This document shows, in pieces, positions 43,882 through 52,415 of a DNA stretch of 64,000 nt (position 1 is its first letter; each line of letters begins with the position of its first letter). The stretch is from Oscillospiraceae bacterium (lineage in GTDB: Bacteria > Bacillota > Clostridia > Oscillospirales > Oscillospiraceae). The position numbers and the translations under genes are program-made. Under the pieces are notes generated by a model, which made no database searches, was not told where the DNA came from, and saw only the letters and a list, made by a program, of their open reading frames with translations. The stretch spans positions 1 through 64,000 of the forward strand of contig CADCKQ010000006.1 in assembly GCA_902802045.1 (NCBI GenBank), given 5' to 3'.

Positions 43882-45222
43882 TCAATAAGCGTATACTTCA
43901 AACCCCATCATAAGAGCCAGAGCCTCAAGTTCTTTCGCGAAATGCCCTTTCATTACGACGAAGTGTGGCTCAAACCCGTTCAGTATGCTGTCTTCAACTA
44001 TATCGCGGCTCGGATTTTCCGTTTTCACGACGATTGATGTTCCGATAAACTGCTTCGGTTTGTCGAGAGCTTCACCCTCAGCAATGAAGAAGCGGAATGT
44101 CCCGTCGGGCTGTCTGCCGATACGGAAGATCGTAGCCTCAGGGAAGGCCTCGCAACCGAAGTCCATGGCCGGGCCTATTTTACGGTTCGGATGAACTCCG
44201 ACAACGGCTCCGGTATCTTTTCTTGCAAGGCTGCAGGCTCCGGCTCCGCAATGCCAGTACGTTATGCTGCTCTCTTTCTCGTCGAGGGAGACCGGATCTC
44301 CGAAGAAGACCGGTTCTCCGGACAGCTGCATTCCTATCCACATGGAGAGGGCTCCGTATATGTCCGCTTCACAGGCAGCAGCAACTCCTTGATCATTAAG
44401 CATGCTCAGAACCGTACAGACCGGCGTTCCATAGGCTGTAAAGAAATCCGGCCAGCATCTGGATGCAAGTGCTCCTATACCATGGCTTTTCACGAATTCA
44501 GTATATGCTCTCATAAGTCTTGAGTGATCTGCCACATTCTTAGCGGGTGTCTTTTCAAGACCGCAGGTAACCGATGCCGTCTTATCCGTGAATTCTTTGC
44601 ATTCTTCGTCTGTATAGGATTTTGCCATATCTATAAGTTCTCTTGCCTCAGCAGACTCGAGCTCTACACCGAAAGTGTTCATAAGTTCGCTGTCAAGCGC
44701 CCTGCCGAATCCGAAGCCCTGGGGAGTAAGGCCTATTGCTGCCATTCTGAGCGATTTCATAGCCTTCTTGAGCTTTGCTGCCGAAAGGTACGCCCTGATT
44801 GCTGAAATAACGCTGTCTTCCTCGGGCGCTCCGAAGCACCACATAAAAGGCCTGTCGTTGAAAGCTCTCAGGGCATTTGCCGCACTGTATGCGCCTGTAA
44901 GCGAATTGGACCTGAGTCTTCCGCCGTCAATTACCGGTTCTCTGAGTGTCCAAAGCAGCATCGGAACATTAAAGGTTCTCAGCACTTCGGACATGTATGC
45001 TCCGTTGGCAAACGTTATGTTCTGAAAAACAATAAGATCCGGAGCCTTGTCTTTAAGATATTCCCTCAGTTCTTCGACGGAGAGCAGTATCTTCTCGGGA
45101 CAGGCAATGCCTTCATCCGCCGATTTTAATGTCTTTACGCTTCTCTCAAACTGGTCCTGTGCCGTCTCCATATGGTATGTACCGACTCCTACAGGAACAT
45201 AAACACACTGAAATCCGTTCAT
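43882..45222 (-). CDS. Fucose/arabinose isomerase-like protein, candidate sulfoquinovose isomerase
   Basis: A 446-residue protein related to L-fucose/L-arabinose isomerases (COG2407 type). Visible are ALASRCWPDFFTAYGTPVC, MLNDQGVAAACEADIYGALSMW and HCGAGACSL, blocks that hold the metal-binding acid and His positions in the family. It is the first gene of the leftward arm, divergent from the transketolase operon. In sulfoglycolysis the sugar must first become sulfofructose, and no other hexose isomerase is present, so this is the best candidate. The family identification is fair; the substrate is inferred from context. Confidence 0.75.
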   Translation of the reverse strand: MNGFQCVYVPVGVGTYHMETAQDQFERSVKTLKSADEGIACPEKILLSVEELREYLKDKAPDLIVFQNITFANGAYMSEVLRTFNVPMLLWTLREPVIDGGRLRSNSLTGAYSAANALRAFNDRPFMWCFGAPEEDSVISAIRAYLSAAKLKKAMKSLRMAAIGLTPQGFGFGRALDSELMNTFGVELESAEARELIDMAKSYTDEECKEFTDKTASVTCGLEKTPAKNVADHSRLMRAYTEFVKSHGIGALASRCWPDFFTAYGTPVCTVLSMLNDQGVAAACEADIYGALSMWIGMQLSGEPVFFGDPVSLDEKESSITYWHCGAGACSLARKDTGAVVGVHPNRKIGPAMDFGCEAFPEATIFRIGRQPDGTFRFFIAEGEALDKPKQFIGTSIVVKTENPSRDIVEDSILNGFEPHFVVMKGHFAKELEALALMMGFEVYAY

Positions 45223-45356
45223 ATCTTTGCCTCTTTTTTAATTATTTAATGGATTTAACCAATACAGGCTTCATAATAGTCTTTTGCATTCAAACTGTCA
45301 ACTGTATATTTATTTAACATTCAGAATAAATTCCTTATTTTTCTTGCTTCAGGCAC

Positions 45357-45411
45357 TTGACAACAGCTTTGCAAAAGACTAATATGCATTTGATTAAACC
45401 TTTTAATTAAA
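45357..45411 (+). promoter_or_regulatory. Transketolase operon promoter with downstream palindrome
   Basis: TTGACA (45357-45362), 17 bp, TATAAT-like TAATAT (45380-45385). Transcription would start near 45392; TTTAATTAAA (45402-45411) lies about 10-20 nt downstream of that and next to the AGGAGG ribosome site, well placed for a roadblock repressor. The intergenic region (45223-45427) also contains AT-rich half-sites near 45238-45260 for the divergent arm. Confidence 0.7.
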
Positions 45412-45427
45412 GGAGGATTTTATAACC

Positions 45428-46252
45428 TTGAATACTGATCTCAAAGAAGTATGCAAAGATATCCGCTGCGGAATCCTGACCGCGATCGGACATCTCGGAG
45501 TAGGCCACATAGGCGGCTGCCTTTCAATAGTAGAGTATCTCGCCGTTCTCTATTTCGACGAGATGAACATTGACCCTGAAAACCCCAGAATGCAGGGCAG
45601 GGACAGATTCGTCTGCTCCAAAGGTCATGCCGGCCCCGCCGTCTACGCAACTCTTGCGGAGCGCGGCTATTTCCCCAAGGAGGATCTTCTGACTTTAAAC
45701 CAAGGCGGAACCCATCTTCCCAGCCACTGTGATATGAATCTTACGACCGGAATAGATATGACTGCAGGTTCACTCGGCCAGGGCATTTCCTGCGCAGTTG
45801 GCGCCGCACTCGGTTCCAAGATAGAAAACGACGGAGCAACGGTATACGCCATCGTCGGGGACGGAGAAAGCCAGGAGGGACAGGTCTGGGAAGCTGCAAT
45901 GTTTGCCGCGTCCAAGAAACTCGATAATCTTATCGTTGCCACCGACTACAATAAGCTCCAGATAGACGGAACAGTTGAAGAGGTCAACGGGATCGCGCCT
46001 CTCGACAAAAAGTGGGAAGCTTTCGGCTGGAATGTCATTAATGTTGAAAACGGTAACGATGTTTATCAGGTCAAGGCTGCAGTTGACAAGGCAAAATCAA
46101 ATCGAGGCAGCGGAAAGCCGACAATGATCATTCTGAATACGAAGAAGGGCTGCGGCGTCAAATGGATCGAAGACTTGGGAACCGGCAACCACAATACAAA
46201 TGTTACTGAAGAACAGGCTGCAGCTGCTATAGCAGAGATAAGGGGGAACTGA
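45428..46252 (+). CDS. sqwG: Transketolase N-terminal subunit (candidate sulfofructose transketolase)
   Basis: A 274-residue TPP-binding half of a split transketolase: GHLGVGHIGG, TAGSLGQGISCAVGAALG, and GDGESQEGQVWEAAMFAA to NKLQIDG, the TPP/metal motif. The start is TTG at 45428, 11 bp after AGGAGG. Split transketolases occur in ordinary pentose metabolism, but this pair heads an operon facing a sulfoquinovosidase operon. In the sulfo-TK pathway (SqwGH) the enzyme transfers a C2 unit from sulfofructose to glyceraldehyde-3-phosphate, giving sulfoerythrose and xylulose-5-phosphate, and acts again on sulfoerythrulose to release sulfoacetaldehyde. Confidence 0.82.
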   Translation: MNTDLKEVCKDIRCGILTAIGHLGVGHIGGCLSIVEYLAVLYFDEMNIDPENPRMQGRDRFVCSKGHAGPAVYATLAERGYFPKEDLLTLNQGGTHLPSHCDMNLTTGIDMTAGSLGQGISCAVGAALGSKIENDGATVYAIVGDGESQEGQVWEAAMFAASKKLDNLIVATDYNKLQIDGTVEEVNGIAPLDKKWEAFGWNVINVENGNDVYQVKAAVDKAKSNRGSGKPTMIILNTKKGCGVKWIEDLGTGNHNTNVTEEQAAAAIAEIRGN

Positions 46253-46255
46253 TAT

Positions 46256-47182
46256 ATGGAAATGAGAAAAGCATATGCCGAAGTCATGTCCGAGCTAATG
46301 ACAGAAGACAGGCATGTAGTTATCCTTGACGCAGACCTTGCGAAAGCAAGCGGCACACGGAATCTGTATGAGAGCTTCCCGAACCAGATGTTCGACTGCG
46401 GAGTCGCGGAACAGAATATGGCCTCGATCGCTGCAGGGCTTGCAAGCTACGGTTTCAAACCGTACATAGAGAGCTTCACTCCTTTTGCTACCAGACGCAT
46501 CTGCGATCAGGTCGCCATCTCTATTGCCTATGCGAAAAACAATGTCAAGATAGTCGGAACAGACCCCGGTATCTCTGCAGAGCTCAACGGAGCCACCCAT
46601 ATGAGTATGGAAGATATCGGCGTCATGCGTTCGATTCCAGGCATGGTTATTTTTGAACCGGTCGACGAGGTGCAGCTCAGAGCAGCTTTGCCCGTTATCA
46701 ACGATTACAACGGCGTTGTCTATATACGTCTTTTCCGCAAAGAGCGTCCGCAGGTATTTGAAGAAAGCTATAAGTTCGACCTCTTTAAGGCTGACTTGCT
46801 TAAAGAGGGCAAAGATCTTTCGATCTTTGTCTCCGGTCTTCAGACAGCAGAAGTTCTGGAAGCCGCAAAAAACGAGCTTCTTGCGGAAGGCATCGACGCT
46901 GAAGTTATAAATATCCACACCATCAAGCCGATTGACAGAGAGACGGTAACAGCCTCCGCAAGAAAGACCGGAGCTGTACTTACAGTTGAAAACCACAATG
47001 TTATAGGCGGACTTCACAGCGCAGTTCTCGAGGCCCTCGAAGCTGAAAAAATACCTGCTCTCGCGGTAGGCATTCAGGACAGGTTCGGTGAAGTCGGTAA
47101 ACTCCCTTATCTCACCAAGGCATTGGGGCTTACCAAAGAAAACGTCATAGAGACGGCAAAAAAAGCAGTATCGCTAAAGTAA
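46256..47182 (+). CDS. sqwH: Transketolase C-terminal subunit (candidate sulfofructose transketolase)
   Basis: A 308-residue partner of the preceding protein with the pyrimidine-binding domain (FDCGVAEQNMASIAAGLA, catalytic Glu; GTDPGISAELNGATHMSMEDIGVMRSIP) and the C-terminal domain (SGLQTAEVLEAAKNEL, VENHNVIGGLHSAV). It starts 3 bp after the N-subunit stop with AGGGGG upstream. Together the two form one active transketolase. Assignment to the sulfo-TK route rests on the operon. Confidence 0.82.
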   Translation: MEMRKAYAEVMSELMTEDRHVVILDADLAKASGTRNLYESFPNQMFDCGVAEQNMASIAAGLASYGFKPYIESFTPFATRRICDQVAISIAYAKNNVKIVGTDPGISAELNGATHMSMEDIGVMRSIPGMVIFEPVDEVQLRAALPVINDYNGVVYIRLFRKERPQVFEESYKFDLFKADLLKEGKDLSIFVSGLQTAEVLEAAKNELLAEGIDAEVINIHTIKPIDRETVTASARKTGAVLTVENHNVIGGLHSAVLEALEAEKIPALAVGIQDRFGEVGKLPYLTKALGLTKENVIETAKKAVSLK

Positions 47183-47264
47183 ATATCTTATACAAAATAC
47201 AAATATATTATCTGCCTTCCCCAATTCTGTGAGCAGGCAGATTCAGATAAGAAAGGAATAATAT

Positions 47265-47738
47265 ATGAAAATAGCAATAGGAAGCGACAAATCAGGCTTC
47301 GCTGCCAAGGAAGCCATAAAAGCATATCTTACAGAGGCGGGTATCGAATTCGATGATCTCGGAACAACTGATCTCAATGACGTACATCCCTACTACAGAG
47401 TTGCGTCAGAAGTGGCACCCAAGGTTCAGGACGGCACATATGAAAAGGCTGTTCTGATCTGTGGAACAGGCGCTGGAATGAGCGTTGTTTCAAATAAGTA
47501 TAAAGGTGTCTATGCAGTCGCATGCGAAGGTGTATATTCCGCAAAGATGGCCAGAGCTATAAATAACGCTAATATCCTATGCATGGGCGGCTGGATAGTC
47601 GGCCCTGAGATGGCGATTGAGATGGTCAAGACTTTTTTGACTACCGACTGGTGTCAGGATCTGGAGGATTGGAGAGCGGAGAACATGCATAAGTTCGCTG
47701 CTCAGGTCGATGCAATAGAGGAAAAGATCTATGGTTGA
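47265..47738 (+). CDS. sqwI: RpiB/LacAB-family isomerase, candidate sulfoerythrose isomerase
   Basis: A 157-residue protein of the ribose-5-phosphate isomerase B family: IAIGSDKSGFAAKEAIKAYL, CGTGAGMSVVSNKYKGVYA (catalytic Cys), YSAKMARAINNANILCMGGWIVG. Relative to standard RpiB, GIGMSIAANK is changed to GAGMSVVSNK and the phosphate-binding end differs, as expected if the substrate is a sulfo-tetrose. In the sulfo-TK route SqwI converts 4-deoxy-4-sulfoerythrose to sulfoerythrulose. The gene overlaps the next by 8 bp. An ordinary pentose-phosphate isomerase is the alternative. Confidence 0.75.
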   Translation: MKIAIGSDKSGFAAKEAIKAYLTEAGIEFDDLGTTDLNDVHPYYRVASEVAPKVQDGTYEKAVLICGTGAGMSVVSNKYKGVYAVACEGVYSAKMARAINNANILCMGGWIVGPEMAIEMVKTFLTTDWCQDLEDWRAENMHKFAAQVDAIEEKIYG

Positions 47739-48834
47739 TTCATTTGTCTATTCCCAGCCTGTCAAAATCTACTTTGGAGCGGAAAGCTTTAAAAATCTTG
47801 GAGCGATTCTCGAAGAGCAGGGTCTGCAGAGGGCGGTACTCGTATGCGGACGCCATTTCGGACCTGAAGCGGAAGCGATGAAAGATTCGGATCCCCGATT
47901 TGTTGGAGTTTTCTCGGGTGTTGAGCAAAATCCCAGGCTGTCCGGAGTTGAAACGGTAACCGCGCTTGCACGCGAAACGGGTGCTGACTGCATTGTCGGA
48001 ATAGGCGGCGGCAGTTCGCTTGATACGGCGAAATTCGCGGCAGCTGTAGCTCCGAATGAAGGTAGAGCCTTGGATTATTACAGAGGCGACAGAGCATTTA
48101 ACGCCCACAGCCGTCTTGCAGTAATCGCGGTCCCGACAACTGCTGGGACCGGAAGCGAGGTCACGCAGGTATCTGTCGTAAGCCACGAGACTGAGAAGAA
48201 AACCATCAACAATCCGGCTTTTATGCCGAGAGCTGCTATTGTAGACCCGGTTCTTTCATCTACTGTTCCTCCCCGCACAACAATGAACACTGGCCTTGAC
48301 GCCATGGCGCACGCCCTTGAAGGGTATTGGAGCATAAATCACCAGCCGATAACGGATACTATTGCCAAGGCTGCAGTCAAACTCGTTCTTGAAAATCTTG
48401 AAAAGGCATATAAAGACGGCAGCGATATGGAGGCCAGATCTGCAATGGCTTATGCCGCTCTTCTCGGAGGCATGTCTTTCGCGCTGCCGAAGACTGCCGC
48501 CTGCCATGCCTGCAGTTATCCTCTCTCCGAGGTGTATCATCTGCCCCATGGTGAGGCATGTGCTTTTACTCTCGACAGCTTTGTCAAGATCAATGCTGAT
48601 GATCGCCTTGAGGAACTTGCCCATGCAGTCGGGCTCAGAGATACCGAAGAGCTTGCCGCGAAGATCAGAGAACTTAAGGCTCTCGCAGGGCTCAGATCCA
48701 GGATTTCCGATCTCGGAGAAAATGTCGACCCCGGACTTCTTGCCGAGGCTTGCTCTGTTCATCCTCTGATGAACAACAATCCCGTTAAATTGTCTGTTGC
48801 AGAACTGAAAGAGATGTTTGACGCGCTCAGATGA
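47731..48834 (+). CDS. sqwF: Iron-containing alcohol dehydrogenase, candidate sulfoacetaldehyde reductase
   Basis: A 367-residue group III metal-dependent dehydrogenase with NAD-binding GIGGGSSLDTAK and PTTAGTGSEVTQ, and metal ligands in GLDAMAHALEG, HACSYPLSEVYHLPHGEA. Such enzymes reduce aldehydes with NADH; SarD-type members act on sulfoacetaldehyde. Its position after the transketolase and isomerase genes predicts reduction of sulfoacetaldehyde to isethionate, which also recycles NAD+. The next gene overlaps by 4 bp. Confidence 0.78.
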   Translation: MVDSFVYSQPVKIYFGAESFKNLGAILEEQGLQRAVLVCGRHFGPEAEAMKDSDPRFVGVFSGVEQNPRLSGVETVTALARETGADCIVGIGGGSSLDTAKFAAAVAPNEGRALDYYRGDRAFNAHSRLAVIAVPTTAGTGSEVTQVSVVSHETEKKTINNPAFMPRAAIVDPVLSSTVPPRTTMNTGLDAMAHALEGYWSINHQPITDTIAKAAVKLVLENLEKAYKDGSDMEARSAMAYAALLGGMSFALPKTAACHACSYPLSEVYHLPHGEACAFTLDSFVKINADDRLEELAHAVGLRDTEELAAKIRELKALAGLRSRISDLGENVDPGLLAEACSVHPLMNNNPVKLSVAELKEMFDALR

Positions 48835-49724
48835 GTGCAAATACTAAAAATACCATGATGATCGCCGGGATGGTGATCTCATGGTCAATATACTACGCTG
48901 TTTCTAAAGTAGTGGTCGGGGCAACAGGTTCTGCTTTTCTGGCAGGCTTCCTGCTCCGGTCAGCGGCTTTGGTCTTTCTGACTCTGCAGCTTGCTGCAGA
49001 TAAAAATCTGAAGGAAGTATTCAGACAGGGCAAAACAGCATATATTCTTCTGATTATAGGCGTATTCGGTTTCCTCCTCGATATGTTTGCAAACCTTGGA
49101 TATGCAAAAGGCTCTCTCAGTACCGGAACCGCGCTGCTGAAGACAGATGTCCTTATGGTCAACCTTGCAAGTGTCATCATATACAAGAAAAAGCTCTATT
49201 TGAGCGACTGGATCGGCACATTTATTATGCTGTTCGGAGTCCTGCTTGTACTCGGGATCAGCTTCGGCAGTATTACGTTCAACATTACCGATCTGTTTTT
49301 CATCTTAAGTGCAGTCTGTGTTTCTGCCAACGCATTCATAATCAAGTCCGCACAGGAAAAATACGGCGCAAGTACAGACATGATCTCTTACTATAACAAT
49401 TTCACCGTGCTGGTGCTGTTTTGCATTGCTTCAGCAGTACTGGGTGATTTTGAAGCCCTGAAAACTGTAAATATCCCTTATTTCTGGCCCCTTGTCATTC
49501 TCGGCGGTCTCGGCCAGACCGGAATATATTTCTTCTACTATAGGAATCTGAAAATACATGAAGTATGGCAGGTCAAGCTTTATCTGCTGCTGATGCCTGT
49601 TGTAAGTCTTTTTATAGGCATCTTTTTCCTTGGAGAAGAGATGACGCCCCTCAAAATTGCTGGTATTGCAACAGTGCTCCTCGGCGCTTCCGTTATAGTA
49701 CTCAGAGACAGAATCAACAAATAA
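48831..49724 (+). CDS. EamA/DMT-family transporter, candidate isethionate exporter
   Basis: A 297-residue protein with ten predicted membrane segments in two EamA repeats. Translation is coupled to the dehydrogenase gene (ATGA). No substrate can be read from the sequence. An organism that makes isethionate as an end product needs to export it, and this transporter lies in the same operon, so sulfonate export is a reasonable guess. Confidence 0.75.
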   Translation: MSANTKNTMMIAGMVISWSIYYAVSKVVVGATGSAFLAGFLLRSAALVFLTLQLAADKNLKEVFRQGKTAYILLIIGVFGFLLDMFANLGYAKGSLSTGTALLKTDVLMVNLASVIIYKKKLYLSDWIGTFIMLFGVLLVLGISFGSITFNITDLFFILSAVCVSANAFIIKSAQEKYGASTDMISYYNNFTVLVLFCIASAVLGDFEALKTVNIPYFWPLVILGGLGQTGIYFFYYRNLKIHEVWQVKLYLLLMPVVSLFIGIFFLGEEMTPLKIAGIATVLLGASVIVLRDRINK

Positions 49725-49757
49725 CCTGAAAAATCTTTTCACCGGAGGTGCTGCCAA

Positions 49758-50975
49758 ATGGCTAAACAGGGCGACAATATGACAGATGTGAAACGTGCCA
49801 ACAGGAGTGCGGTTCTGCGTGTTCTGCATGAAAACGGCGATGTTTCGCGAAAAAAGCTGGCAGCCTACATAGGCCTTACTCCGGCAGCCATAACTAAAAT
49901 AACAGGTGAGATGATAGAAGAAGGTCTTCTGCGTGAAGGAGAAGCCGTTTTCAGCGGCGGTGCCGGCAGGCGTGAGATACTCCTGAAGACTGACCCTTTT
50001 TCCCGCTTTGCACTCGGTATTTTCATAAATAAGGGGCTCGCTGTCCTTTCTGCTGTAAACTTGGAAGGAACCGTTGTATTTTCCGAAAATGCGGTTCTGC
50101 CCTCCAATGCTCCTGCAAACGAGACCATAACCACGCTCTGCAATCTGCTTCTTGATCTCAGCGATCAGAATGGTATCCCGCGGGATAAGATCATCGGTAC
50201 AGGTCTTGCTTTGAGAGGACAGGTATCCGATAACGGGAGGATACTCAAAAACAGTTTCGGTGCTCTTAACGAGTATAATTATCCGATAGCAGATGAAGTC
50301 GAGAAACTAACCGGTTTAAAGGTGATTTCCGATAACAATGTCAGATCCCTTTTCTCTGCCCACTTGTTTTTCTCCAAGGATAAAGAAATCAGTTCTCAAT
50401 TTTTTCTCAGATGTGAATACGGCATAGGTGCCGCTCTTTCAGTCGATTTCAGAATCTGGCACGGAGGAAGCGCACAATGCAGCGAGATAGGGCATATCCC
50501 AGTAATAAGAAAAGGCGGAAAGCCCTGTTCCTGCGGTAAGAGCGGGTGTCTTGAGACCGTGGCCTCTCCAAATGCTATCCTTGAAGAAGCTAAAGCAGCA
50601 TTTTCTGAGGATAATACTCCGCTGCTGTATAAACGTATGCTTGGCAGAAGCATTGATGAGATGCGCCTTCAGGACGTTCTGGATTCCGCTGCAGGAGGGG
50701 ACAGCACAACAGCATCAATAGTAGGCAAAGCTGTAACCGCACTCGCCCAAGCTCTAAAATCCGTTATATATATCATCGACCCGGAAAAGATAGTGCTCTA
50801 CGGTCATTTATTTGAGAATGCTTACTTCCTGGATCATTTTATAGCTGAAATGCGGGAAGGCGTCGACAGCGGTCATGATGTAAGTGTAGAAAAGAGCCGC
50901 TGCAACCTCAAACTCGAAGATGCAGCGGCGGGACTTCTGGTTATTCAGAAATTTATAGATGAGGGCGGCCTTTAA
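49758..50975 (+). CDS. ROK-family transcriptional regulator (NagC/XylR type)
   Basis: A 405-residue protein with an N-terminal winged helix (VSRKKLAAYIGLTPAAITKITGEMIEEGLL) and a ROK sugar-kinase-like domain with the zinc motif CSCGKSGCLET near residue 260. The DNA-binding domain marks it as a regulator and not a kinase. It ends the transketolase operon, 33 bp after the transporter, with ribosome site GGAGG. Likely ligands are sulfoquinovose or a pathway intermediate, and candidate sites are the TTTAATTAAA palindromes. Its 3' end overlaps the convergent GPH gene by 4 bp. Confidence 0.88.
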   Translation: MAKQGDNMTDVKRANRSAVLRVLHENGDVSRKKLAAYIGLTPAAITKITGEMIEEGLLREGEAVFSGGAGRREILLKTDPFSRFALGIFINKGLAVLSAVNLEGTVVFSENAVLPSNAPANETITTLCNLLLDLSDQNGIPRDKIIGTGLALRGQVSDNGRILKNSFGALNEYNYPIADEVEKLTGLKVISDNNVRSLFSAHLFFSKDKEISSQFFLRCEYGIGAALSVDFRIWHGGSAQCSEIGHIPVIRKGGKPCSCGKSGCLETVASPNAILEEAKAAFSEDNTPLLYKRMLGRSIDEMRLQDVLDSAAGGDSTTASIVGKAVTALAQALKSVIYIIDPEKIVLYGHLFENAYFLDHFIAEMREGVDSGHDVSVEKSRCNLKLEDAAAGLLVIQKFIDEGGL

Positions 50976-52378
50976 TTTGCAAGGCTGGCCTCTTTTTCTT
51001 CCTGGAGTTTTTCTATACGCTTTTTGTCAAGAGGATACACAAACTTTAAGAGTATAAATACAAGCAGGAACAACACAGCCGGGATCATAACAGAATAATT
51101 ATACATTGTCTTGAGGGCCGAAGCACTGAGGCCCTCAGTTTTTAATTCGCTTCCGTTGTAGCCGATCCTCAGCAGAGGCACATTTATCAGTACAGTTGCA
51201 ACTGTCTGTCCGAGCTTCCTCATGAACGAGTAAAAAGCGTAGCTGGTAGCTTCATCCTTAAGTCCGTATGTTACACGGTTATAATCTATGGCATCTGTCG
51301 CCAGGACCCAAACTAAAAGGAAAAGGAATGCAGTTCCGATACCTGCCATGAGATTCGCAAGCAGGTAAAGCCAAACACTTGTTACTCCCATAAGTGAGAG
51401 GAGGAAAAGGATAATATAGAAGACTGCAGCTATCAGCATGCCAAATGAGCACACCTCTTTGCGCCCAAATTTATTGCCGAGTTTTGTGGCGAAAAACATG
51501 ACAACTGCAACAGGCAAATACTGGCAGACTGTCGGCAGCATCGTAAGTCCCGGTTTTTCAAAATAATAATGAAAAAGATACGTATTGTACCCCTGACCAA
51601 ACATCTGCGCTGCAAGATAGAGCATACTGGCAAGGCATACAGCCATAAAGGGACGGCTTTTCAGGAGAGCTCTTATTACTTCTGAAGAAGCGCCTTTTTT
51701 TGCAGCTTCAGGCTTTGATTCAACACGCTCTTTGGAAAGTCTGTAACAGAGCAGGTAGAAAATGACAGAAAGTGCCGCTATGAGACAGACTCCGATAAAC
51801 ACCTTTTTATAGTCCATCTGCTTCGTTCCGTCAGCCAGAGTAACATAGCAGACAGAAGCCAGCACCATGGCGGGCATTGCGCCAAAAGTTGATCCTATTG
51901 AGCGGAAAACCGAAAGCGAGGATCTCTCTTTGTCATCCGACGTAATTACCTGAGCAAGTGAGCCGTATGGGATATTGATACAGGTATACAGCATTCCGAA
52001 CAGGATATAAGTGATGTATATCCACGCGAGTCTTCCTGCAGGAACCATTCCCCTGACATCCAGGAACATCAGTACCGCGGCCAGAGCGACAGGCAATGAG
52101 AATATCTTAATCCATCTGCGATAGCGCCCATCTTTGCCGACTTTGGCTCTGTCAATTATTCGGCCCCAGATCGGATCATTGATTGCATCCCAAATACGCG
52201 CAATGATAGTCATAATCATTACATGAAGGACACTTATCTCAAGTACGTCAGTGTAATATTTGTTCAGAACGCTCTGTGTCAAACCGAAAACAAGGCATGA
52301 TGCGAGATCACCGAATGCATAACCGATCTTGTCTTTAAGCCTTATCCCGCTCGTTCTGGCAATATTGGATTCTGTCAC
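50972..52378 (-). CDS. GPH-family sugar:cation symporter, candidate sulfosugar importer
   Basis: A 468-residue, twelve-segment major facilitator of the glycoside-pentoside-hexuronide family: YAFGDLASCLVFGL, DAINDPIWGRIIDRAK, RRWIKIFSLPVAL and the C-half LATDAIDYNRVTYGLKDEATSYAFYSFMRKLGQ. The E. coli sulfoglycolysis transporters YihO and YihP belong to this family. The start is GTG at 52376-52378 after GGGGGATATAATTA. It is convergent with the ROK gene and upstream of nothing else in the locus, so it has its own promoter. Confidence 0.86.
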   Translation of the reverse strand: MTESNIARTSGIRLKDKIGYAFGDLASCLVFGLTQSVLNKYYTDVLEISVLHVMIMTIIARIWDAINDPIWGRIIDRAKVGKDGRYRRWIKIFSLPVALAAVLMFLDVRGMVPAGRLAWIYITYILFGMLYTCINIPYGSLAQVITSDDKERSSLSVFRSIGSTFGAMPAMVLASVCYVTLADGTKQMDYKKVFIGVCLIAALSVIFYLLCYRLSKERVESKPEAAKKGASSEVIRALLKSRPFMAVCLASMLYLAAQMFGQGYNTYLFHYYFEKPGLTMLPTVCQYLPVAVVMFFATKLGNKFGRKEVCSFGMLIAAVFYIILFLLSLMGVTSVWLYLLANLMAGIGTAFLFLLVWVLATDAIDYNRVTYGLKDEATSYAFYSFMRKLGQTVATVLINVPLLRIGYNGSELKTEGLSASALKTMYNYSVMIPAVLFLLVFILLKFVYPLDKKRIEKLQEEKEASLAN

Positions 52379-52415
52379 TAATTATATCCCCCGCAACAAC
52401 AGTTTTTTATTGATA

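Noticed and set aside
45428-47182. Split transketolase as ordinary pentose-phosphate enzyme only
   Set aside because: Possible for the protein alone, but the operon with an RpiB-like isomerase, an aldehyde reductase and the divergent sulfoquinovosidase fits the sulfo-TK route much better; kept as a stated alternative.
49758-50975. ROK protein as sugar kinase
   Set aside because: It carries an N-terminal winged helix typical of NagC/XylR regulators.
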